A stretch of DNA of 64,000 nt from Blastomussa wellsi (taxonomy: Eukaryota; Cnidaria; Anthozoa; Scleractinia; Plerogyridae), in assembly GCA_947652115.1 (NCBI GenBank), contig OX393570.1:15608188-15672187 (forward strand), in the 5' to 3' direction. Below, piece by piece: positions 25,001 to 33,900 of the stretch. The notes beneath the pieces were generated by a model. It worked only from the letters and a program-made list of their open reading frames with translations. It was not told the DNA's origin and did no database searches. Position 1 is the stretch's first letter; each line of letters begins with the position of its first letter. The translations under genes were made by a program, and so were the position numbers.

Positions 25001-27916
25001 ACAATACATGGCATTACCTAATATTTCAAATTAAAATTAAACCAAATAAAACAAAATAACATCTGAATCATTTTACAAAGGAAGACTCATGTCTGAGAGA
25101 CATGGCTTGGAAGATAAAAGTAGCAGTTGATCGGCAAACGAAAGGATCAATGCTGTTACAAAGGAACAAAACTTTTGATACATTATCTAGTTGATGAAAA
25201 TTCTTATACTTTTCGTTTATATCATTAAAGAATTTTAAACGAAAGCTATCATATAATTTGCATGAGAATAGAAAATGTGTTTCATTCTCGATTTCATTCG
25301 AATGGCAGAAAGAACAGATCCTCGAATTTAAGGGAGTCTTTGGTATTGTGTGTCTACCTGTTTCAATGCGTAATCTATGGTTTCCTAAGTCCGAAGTTTA
25401 TTTACTGCAATTTTGTGGAGAGGATTGGTTATCAAGTCTAGGAAATCAGCTTTTTTGGTATCCTTTTTACAAGAGGAGTAGAAGTTGAGTTTTTTGTTCA
25501 TATTAATTAATTTTAACTGATGTTCTGTCAGTGCTTTTCTAACTTTTTCTTTAATGTGGGAAGTAAAGAGTTTTCCCACATTGTCATTTAGTGGAATAGA
25601 ACTTGAATTATACTTGCTGCAAATATGATCAATTTTTTGCACAAGACTTTTCTGATTTTTGTCAGCCATCTCGTTAGACAGTTTTAGACATTGTTTATCG
25701 ACTTACCTGTCCTGTCGCGTTTATAGCTTGTGTTTTTATGGCGTTTAGGGCGTTTAAGAAGGATTTCAGTGTTTTTTTTGTATTCTTCTCCATATATAAT
25801 TCCTCAAGGAAGGGCACTCGAGTGAGATAATGTATTACCGTCGCGGGGTGAACATTATCCCTTCCCCCACCGGCTGCGCAGGTAATTTGAATCCAAAGGC
25901 CGGGTCGCTAAGCCAATTTCAAACGGTCGATGCACGGAACACACTGGGTGCGATCCATTGGACCAAATTTTCCGGAAATTCCGGTACAGAATCAAATGGA
26001 ACGGTCATTTTCGAAACGTTCGTTTCGAAAATTTTGGACAACCTCTCGAGGTTGTCCAATTTTCCGGAAAATTGGAAATTCCGGAAATTTTCTGTCCCAT
26101 CTGACATTTCCACTCAGTTTCGTTTCTCAATCTGCCGGATAGAGCTCTCGTGAAGTCACAAAAGATGACGGCGAGAGGCTTTTACCGAACGAAGCGTACG
26201 TTTCTTCGTCTCGCGCGAATGTATGTGTGTTTCTTCGACATGTTTCGATGTCTGTGGTGATAACTTTTGCACGGGTATTCGTCCAATGTATAGGAGAGAA
26301 GTTCCTACGTTTCTTCTGTCCATATTTCGAACGATTGAACTCAAAATAAGTTTACTTCTCCTTTTGAAGCAGCTCACTGGCTTTACTCTGTCTTCGTTGT
26401 TCTGCAGGGTATTTTCTGTTAACTTGTAAAATCGTTGAGTAACAAGCAAGAGTCGGACTACAATCCCACCATTTTGACGTGACCGGTTCGGTCAAGTGGA
26501 AAATACCGTTCCTTTAGGCAAGCGGAAATTTCGGAAATTTAAACCGGAATTTGGATCGCGGCCAGTGCTGTCAACGCATCTTTGGACGGCTATCGATGGA
26601 AAAGCCTTGAGAGATTTGCACGCTAACATTACTCTTTGCGGGCGTTTTCATCCGATGAAGAGAAGCAATGGTTAGAGAATCTATTAGCGCAGTTCTAGGC
26701 GGAATCTTGAGGCGATTGGATCCTTTGGGACGAATTTATGGTTGGATTCCTTCAGTCGATGTGCCGGACTCCGTCACTCGAGTGCCCTACCTTGAGGAAT
26801 TATATATGGAACGGAATACAGATAAGCTAAACCCCACTGGAATCGCTCTGAAACGCCTCCAAACGCCATAAAAACACATAACAGGACAGGTAAGTCGATT
26901 TTATTTTTTTTTTCTCCTTATTTTGAACTATTTCGTTATATTCCCATACAAACTCTTTAATAACGCTGTTACGCAATGACAAGGTTGACGGTTCCCAAAG
27001 GAGCTTCGGCTGCCTGTGGTCTCCCACAAGAAAATAGCAAGGCGCGATGGATGATGGGAAGGAGGAATGGCGGGAGAGTAATTGGTTCGTTACAAATGAA
27101 AACAAAATATTTCGGATGAATCAAAAAATTAAAAAAAATAGTTTAAGGACGATGTTCTTTCACACTTTGCGGATAATTGGTCTTCCAAATATGTGAGTGA
27201 GCATCTCAAAAAAATCTTTCTTATGGTAATGCTGTGAATTGTGAAACCAATTTTTGAATAGATGCCCACACTGCACAATAAAAAAAGAAAAAAATTCTTA
27301 CTTGAACTCGAAATTCTAACAATAACCTTAACCTCGAACGCATAACTCTAATTCGAACTCATAAAATTAATGCACTCGGAAATTGCATAGTGAAGCATAA
27401 TCTTATTACAAGTTGTGTTACTGGAAGTCTTTAAACTTATACCTCGAGCAAGTTTCTCAGTAATTTCTTTCATTTCGACACACTCCGCGTAAAATATAAT
27501 ACTGAAACTCTCGCATGTTCCGCGACGCTTCGTCAAAATTTATTAAAGAGTAACAAGAATGGTTGGAGAAGATTGAAAAAGAAGATTGATAAAGTCGATT
27601 AATTTTTTCGAAATACACAAACCATTAGGTAGCTTTTAATTGTAACGAGTACTTTTGAACCATGCAAACGTAAGCTACCATGTATAAATCGTTTTCAGAT
27701 CCTTTCGGTGGAGTATGGATCGGTTTGAATGACGTCTTTAAGGAAGGAATTTTCCGTTGGCCTGACGGTACCCACGTGACCTACACTAACTGGGCTTTCA
27801 ACCTGCCAGACAACAACGATGACCAGGATTGCGTGAGAATGACAGTTGACAAGGGCGCTTGGGACGGCACTAGCTGTGAAAAACAATTTCCTTTTGTTTG
27901 TGAAAAGAGACCCTAA
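19055..27916 (+). CDS. Secreted PAN / C-type lectin / LamG modular protein, seven exons
   Basis: Predicted extracellular adhesion or recognition protein. Coding exons are 19055-19339, 19581-19626, 20598-20780, 21664-21724, 22902-23183, 24121-24374 and 27699-27916, giving 442 aa. All splice phases agree (0, 1, 1, 2, 2, 1). Residues 1-15 form a signal peptide (MKWITLFWLPFVAGC). A PAN/apple-like domain follows to about 110, with CRWDCVDMPLCFSIN and a CELN motif. Residues 111-171 are the first half of a C-type lectin domain (WYRFGDK, WEQAQQFC, GGELVSI). Residues 172-370 are a LamG/concanavalin-like module (HWILDGT, YLDGSGAY, WFHVAAVWD, LFLNGERAG). Residues 371-442 complete the lectin domain (WIGLND, GIFRWPDG, TNW, DC, SCEK, FVCE). 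The usual EPN/QPD and WND sugar motifs read LPD and WDG, so calcium-dependent sugar binding is doubtful. Exon 3 also joins exon 7 in frame, which gives a 243-aa form with an unbroken lectin domain. Confidence 0.85.
19650..20250 (+). repeat. Two TGCTATGC-type simple repeat tracts
   Basis: Imperfect GCTATGC/GCTGTGC repeats occur near 19655-19720 and 20190-20250, on either side of MITE copy B. Confidence 0.6.
19786..20030. mobile_element. MITE copy B (inverse of 17494-17780)
   Basis: Begins ATTAAAAACTAGCTATGG and ends GGATAATTGTTAA, the reverse of copy A. It lacks about 40 bases of the central hairpin present in copy A. It lies in intron 2 of the PAN-lectin gene. Confidence 0.75.
20985..21230. 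mobile_element. MITE related to 11038-11294
   Basis: TGGGGACACATGATTTGA near 21055-21072 is inverted as TCAAATCATGTGCCCCTG near 21184-21201. A local stem CCAGAGCCGCTTGTCC / GGAACAAGTGGCTCTGG lies at the left end. Intron 3 of the PAN-lectin gene. Confidence 0.65.
22205..22429. mobile_element. TA-type MITE
   Basis: TATACCCGATTCACACCAAA and its inverse (TTTGGTGTGAATAGGGTATA) bound the element. A further inner pair GTTTAGTTAAAC / GTTTAACTAAAC extends the arms. TA at each outer edge may be the target duplication. Confidence 0.75.
23453..23790. mobile_element. TTAA MITE, truncated at right
   Basis: Starts TTAA then AGGGAACCTCGGCTC and follows the element at 52248-52631, including GATTTTATGACGTCATTG and the inner inverted pair. 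The right arm stops after about GAGTAAAAC and runs into unrelated sequence. Confidence 0.75.
24408..24646. mobile_element. MITE with ~95-bp inverted repeats
   Basis: Arms begin CAGCGCGACGCGCCTTA and end with its inverse. They pair through GCCAATCAG(A/G)GAGCGCGAATTTG and GCCTCCTTG. It begins 33 bases after exon 6 of the PAN-lectin gene. Confidence 0.8.
24860..27019. mobile_element. Large foldback element with interrupted left arm
   Basis: 24860-24957 is inverted at about 26920-27019 (CCACAGG...CTCCTTTGGGAACCGTCAAC). 25690-25830 is inverted at 26765-26900 (CACTCGAGTGCCCT, GAGGAATTATATATGGA, GGACAGGTAAGTCG). The two left blocks are separated by a LINE fragment that is missing from the right arm. 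The ~930-bp centre carries short stems such as TTGGACAACCTC/GAGGTTGTCCAA near 26036-26061. A short plus-strand open frame (26668-26871) runs into the right arm; I do not recognise it. Confidence 0.7.
24958..25685 (-). pseudogene. Non-LTR retrotransposon (LINE) 3' fragment
   Basis: On the minus strand the frame at 25669-25385 (KIDHICSKYNSSS...FLDLITNPL) continues, after a small frameshift near 25385, into RLRIETGRH...CSFCHSNEIENETHFLFSC. That cysteine/histidine pattern with an NE.ETHFLF core is common at the C-terminus of LINE reverse transcriptases. The element ends in a (TTG)n tail on this strand, seen as (CAA)n at 24960-24981. It is 5'-truncated and broken. Confidence 0.7.
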
Positions 27917-27937
27917 AATCAGTCTACGTCAGCTTGA

Positions 27938-28175
27938 ACATTCTCATCTCGAGAGCCCACGATCCTTCTGGTCTGCGCCAGGGATCGAGACCTCTACGCT
28001 GGTTGCCCCAACACCGGAAGTCCACGATTGATGGACTCATTGTCAAATCTGACATATATGATTGGCTGAAAATTACAGAATGAGTACTCTGCGCATGCTC
28101 ACAATTTGGGGTCGAGCAGAGGATCTCTGGCGCAGACCAGAAGGATCGGGGGCTCTGGAAACGAGAATGCAACTT
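27938..28175. mobile_element. MITE with ~50-bp inverted repeats
   Basis: ATTCTC.T.TC.AGAGCCC, then GATCCTTCTGGTCTGCGCCAG, is inverted at the right end. It starts about 20 bases after the stop codon of the PAN-lectin gene, so it probably lies in its 3' UTR. A CAxCTTGAAC direct repeat flanks it imperfectly. Confidence 0.75.
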
Positions 28176-30952
28176 GAACTGACCAAAACAAGAAGGAAGA
28201 AATTCAGTTAAACTTACGGCGGGTGTACACCCGAAGGCATTTTTTTCCGCTGCTTGATATAGATTTAACTCTACAACATATTATTCCAATTTAGAGGGAA
28301 TTTATAATCAACTAAGTACGCCACTTGTTCGCCAACGCCGATTTACCCTTTTGTGATTGGTCGATTGCTAATTAAACTTTTCGTAATTGAGGTGGTGATG
28401 CTATCCTTGCTCTAGCGCCCATGGCCAGGAATAGATAAGCTCAGTCAAAACTGTGCTCCGGAGATAAGATGAAACAGACCTTTGGTTTTTTCGCCATTTT
28501 AGGCCATGTGATGATACTCATTAGGATTCTTGCTTTCAAATTTTCAACATCAATAGTTGCGTGTACTTAAATGAATGTTTTTGGATGGATGAAAGAATAA
28601 TTCTCTGCGGAATGTTGCATGATCTCTAACGGGACAAAATCGCCCAAGCGAAAAAGGTCAATAAGACCTAGCTCTACGGCTTTTCCCCAGGCCATCACGG
28701 AATTCAAGCAAATAACTGCAAGGCTGATACTACGTGAAAAAGTTGACTTTGCGAGACAACAACTCGACAGAAACCGGTAAAGCAGCGTTGCAACTGTGGA
28801 CAGCTGTTTCGTTCTTATTGGAACTCGTCAGCACGGTGCAGCAATTCTAAATGTAACCAGCAACAGAGCCAGCTCAAATAAAATACAGCAAAACCCCAGC
28901 TTTGTCAAGTTTCAAACTTTGAACCTGCACGTTCCCCGAATCACGCGCTGCCACATCACGTGCTTCATGGAGAAAGCAAGCAAAGTGTGGAATTCTTGTC
29001 TCGCAAAGTCAAAATGTAGATGAAATGGAACCATCTGAACATTAAAACGCATGGACAAAACCATGCTTGAAAGGCACCGCATATCGGATCTGTTAAGACC
29101 AACGCCCCAAAAAATACTATAAGTAGACGTGAAAACTGCAAAGCACCGCGAACGGTAGTGCTGCTAGTTTACGCAGGATCTGCAAGAGACCTAATCAGCC
29201 ACGGAATTGTATGACGTCAGTACTCGTTTCGGTGACGTATCCGGGACAAACAGCCACTTTTTCGCTCGGATCACGTGACCCGAAACAAGTTGACCGCGTG
29301 TTTAGGCCAATTTTGTGGGATTTCGAGTGTGGGCCGTTGGCGGACTGCTTTGCTCGTAGGCAAACCTCGGAAGGTAAACTCGCCTAAACGTTTTAAATCG
29401 ACTCCAGGACCACAGAGGCATCAAAATAACGCAAGAAAACACAAGGCAAGTTATATATTTTTATTTGAATTCTTTTCCACACACATAGAATTTAGGGCAA
29501 TTTTCGAACTTTCTTCATATATTCTCTTACGTTACGTAAATCACATACAACGTATGCGCCGCCTGTGGTTATATTATTTCTACTGGAGTTTATCTCAAGC
29601 CGTCAATTTGAAATACACTACACAATGCACTAGCAAAATCTTTGCTGGTGTTACATATCATATATGTGGGGGAGGGGAGGGGGGGCGACAGGGGGGTTCA
29701 CACCTCCCACTTCCCTTAAATTTTACTTCTGGTTCTCGCCCTTGTAGTTCTTTAGTGGCTTCCACCTCTTTTTGCCTTTCTATTGCGAAATATTACGCAA
29801 TTTTGCGAAATTTTTCCGGGTTCCCGGTTTTTAAAAATGGCAGCCCTGGACTTGGAATCTTCATTTTACAGCATCAGACTGCCCAATGCCCAAATCTCTC
29901 CACGAGACTCAACTGTAGGGAATCATGGTAGCTGTATTCAAGTCTAGGTGTCGCCGCTAGTTCCAAACCACTCTAGGAATTTATAACGACAGCATTTGTT
30001 TGGTTTTTTACCACTTTTTACTGCCAAAAAGTCTCTACTCGCCAAGTTTTACAGACCTTGTGCGCGGCAGGTACAAAACACAGGTCAAAGGTCACAGGTC
30101 CCAGGTCACAAGTCAGAGGTAGGAAAAAAGGAAAACTCAACAATTACAGAATACAATGCAAAATGCAGAGGCCCTGATGCTTGTTAAGGATTTTGTAATT
30201 CTGTAATTGATGAGTTTTCCGCCTTGTGCGTCCATCCGGGAATAAAGGAAAAACACTCAGAACAGCACTTCATGTCTCTCGCACGAATTGTCCAGACAAA
30301 AAGAAAATAAGTAAAATTACTGTTCACGCGTCGGTAACACTAGGACTTAGTTTTTAGAACACAACTACTATTCCCTGCAGGTGTGTTTTAGGCAGCTGGA
30401 AATGAAGACTGTCACGAGGCGTCAAGTATTACAAGAAAGTTGATTAACTTCCTGTCTTGTTCTGCAATGCACAGCAGTGAAATTCATCCTCCACCGCAGA
30501 AAAACTTATATTTAATATTTCTTCAATCGACAATCAAATGCAAATCTATCGCTGTTATTATTACCACTAGCCGCTTTCTCTTAGTTATAGCCAAATCCTG
30601 GGCCATGTAATTAACTTTTTACTTTGCACATCTGTGGAGGAAATCCTAAGCCCTCAACCAGTGCTTTCATGTGGCCATTTGTCATTTCGTTACACTCCTG
30701 TGGAACCAAAGGCATAGTCTTACAGGACTGCCTCTCAAATCATACCAAGCAGTAACATAGACAACAGCCAGGGCCTAGGAAAAAATGTTCAAGACCCTTT
30801 CTCCCTTTTCCCATGTTGCAATATCTTGAGTCAATTCTGGCCCCATTTACATACATTCCAGTGATGCCAACACGGACCTCATTTTATCAGGATCCATACT
30901 CCAAGGACCCCAAACAGTGCTGCAAGTCCCTTCTCTAGAGTCCTACAAGAGC
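28176..30952. other. Intergenic region between the PAN-lectin gene and TM2D3
   Basis: AATAAA at 28877-28882 could serve the upstream gene. An open frame at 29211-29373 ends at a possible donor (GAAG then GTAAAC), but no partner exon was found and the protein is not recognisable. 29660-29710 is G-rich. AGGTCA-type repeats lie at 30080-30120. Nothing else is nameable. Confidence 0.4.
30080..30120 (+). repeat. Tandem AGGTCA half-sites
   Basis: Five or six AGGTC(A/C)-like units lie in tandem. AGGTCA-A-AGGTCA at 30082-30094 is an exact DR1 spacing. It may be a minisatellite or a nuclear-receptor binding cluster. Confidence 0.5.
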
Positions 30953-33900
30953 CTAGAATATGTACAGGGAACTATCCTCTGGTCCAACATATCCAATGAT
31001 GATAAGAACAAGGTCCACAAGGGTCCAAACTCCCAGGCCCCCAAAGCTGAACAGCTTCCCAAGACCCTCTCTCCAGTGCCCCAAGTAGAAGCGATCCACA
31101 CCAAAACCACCAAGCGTCAAGCTTCAGATAAAAAAAGAGAATAGTTCTCACGACAAGAAACTTCAGTAACAATATAAAAGACATCACACCTTGCAGAACG
31201 CTGAATGTTGGTCAGTGGTATATCTTGTGAAATTAACAAATTAATAAATAATGTTGTGGTACATCCTGTAATCGACCACAAATTTAATAATTTCAAAATA
31301 TATACCCCTGACCAAGATTTGGCGTTCGGCAAAATACCCCCGCCAATCACACTTTACTTCATCTGCCAACTACAATTTCCAAAAATGTTTCTTGCCCATT
31401 AGGCTATTTTATAAAATCAACTGTAAGCGCTAAAGGAGGTATTCAATATATATATGTTGGAGCTATAATGATATTTTGTTAACTTATTGACATACTGGTA
31501 AGTGACTAAAATTACTGTGTTTAATTAAAAACAGATTGTCATATGCCCCACCACAGTTGCATTATATTTGTCTCCGTGGTTACCTTAGTACCACTGCCGT
31601 CGACCATCTGTAACCTGATGTCCAGTTGCACAGCAATAACTTTGGAAACGTACGGTTGCCTTTGAAACAAAGTACACAAGCTAATTTATGTAACTTTTTC
31701 CAAACGTTGTACTATACAGTTAGCATAATCAGGGCCTGAAATTTCATGGGTGGTGACTAAAAGTTCTGGTTTAGTTGCCAAAATGGCAACTAGATTTCTT
31801 CATATTGGCAGTGTATAATGGGCTTTTCTCAAATATTGTCTCCTTCTACAAAATTGTAGTGAAAGAAGTTTGTTTCAAAATAAGAAAAGAAGACAATCCA
31901 TCTTTTTCCTTTGCTGCAGAAGATTCATCAGCTCTCGCATTGCCCTATAATTCATTGCAAACCCTTGTGTATGTTATGTACACCTATGAATTGTCTCTTG
32001 TATGCATGGCTATCCGCCATGATCATTCCTTTGAAGATTCTTCAGCCTGCATTAGCATATATTAGCTACAAAGTTAGTGGCCAAAAAATTATCTGATGTT
32101 TTTTACACCTTGTGGTAAGAATTTTGCTTTTTGAAATGGAGTCTTTTTTCGATAAAATGAATTCCTACAAATGAATTTATAATAATACTTGGCCCATTTG
32201 ATTTTCAGTCTGGCGACTAAAAATTTGAATTTGGCGACTAAAATTTACCACTTACTGTACTTGCCAAATGGTTATAATGATATTTAATTTCGAGCCCTGA
32301 TAATTTTATGAACAAGAACAGATCTGAAAGATAAGGCTAGGTTTTGTGAAATAAACTTTATTGTAGCAGTGTTCTCCCTAGTTTTCAGCACAGCAGGTAC
32401 AATAACTTTCGAGAACAACGGCTGGTGTTTAAAGGGGCTATATTTGCTGTTGCTTACATGACATACTACATAAAAAATCAGCGGCCTTGTTTTGGCTTTG
32501 AATCGGAGCAGCTCCTTTTCTCTTTACCTCCAAAACTCAGCATTTACAATAGTGTACAATATGTTCACCTATTTTCCTTTCTGAATTTTTCATGGTCAAC
32601 AGACAGACATGAGAAAATGAAAGGGTGACGGTGACTACTCCCGCTTCATCCTGGAAACTTTACAACAACAGAGATTTGCACTTACAGAGAAAAGGAGCAA
32701 AAACTAGCTCTTCAATGTATTATTACTCAGGGACTCAGAGATATGGAAAGTGATAAAACATACCGGTAAATAATTTACAATAATGGCACAGTCATAACCG
32801 AATGATTCATTTTTTGCTGTTAATTTTCCATCTGCTCTTTACTTTTGATGAAGACTCTTTTATTTACTGGCTGTTGAATTTTCAAGATATCTAGACGTTT
32901 TTAGGTGGTAAAGAGTTGTGCTACAGGCAGTAAATTTTACTGGTTATCGCTTGATAAGGAGAACACTGTTTGGCAATATAAAATAAAAAGAGCAACACGG
33001 CACATTTTTGTGTGATTGGGTGCAGGAATTATACAGTACTACCCATACATCAAATAACCCTGGGTTATTGTGCCAAAAGAGGAAATTTGTCAGTGTTTCG
33101 GCCATGAGTCCCTAGGGGATTTAAATTACCCTGACCTGCTCCTGTTTGGCCTCCTACCTTAGTTGGTAGAGCGTTTGTAGACCCAAGCCAGAGGTCATGG
33201 ATTCAATAATGTTTCAAATGCAGACAAAAAATACTGGGCAACACACTGTAGCACTACAAGCACACAAGACAAACCACATCCTGTGCTCTGATTGGATACT
33301 CAAGCAAGAAAAAAACAGCGACCTTCACACTGCATGGTAAATTCATTATTGATGAATTGTGTCAAGGTGGTAAATGGATATCGGTCTTGTTCATTGCTGT
33401 TTTGCGAAAAGGACCTTAGCCAAAATCCAGCATCTTGACCAAACACATCTAGGCAATACAGCTCAAATGACATATGAAGAGTAATTGACAACCTGGCCTC
33501 TTAAGGACGTTCGCGCTAATTATTTGTTCGCACTGAGGAAAACCAAAGGGCCGGAAGCCATTTCGTAGCTTTGCTGGTAGTTTACTCTCTTAAATGGTCG
33601 GTGACCCCTACTTTTTTTTTCCACGAACTGATTTTTTTTGCATTTCTGACATCAGTTACCCATTATCTTACAGTGGTGAGAGTTTTAGAAAAAAATCAAT
33701 GGTAGAAAATTTTTGCGTGAATGTCCTTAAGTCTAATTTGTAATATACAGTGTATACTCACCAAGACATAGCACATTGTCTTTTACTGTACAGTTTGTTT
33801 TATATCTCTCCTGGGGGCTGGAAACTACCTATTCCAAGTAAATTAATATGTATCAAATAAATTAAAAATGGCAATTTCCTATCCTGTTTACTATGAAATT

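Noticed and set aside
29211..29373. 54-codon open frame from ATG to a GTAAAC donor
   Set aside because: Weak start context, no recognisable domain and no partner exon. A frame this length is not rare by chance.
29275..29931. Longest single-frame ORF here besides the recombinase (218 codons)
   Set aside because: It starts at GTG, crosses a G-rich repeat, has no domain and has no in-frame ATG upstream before a stop.
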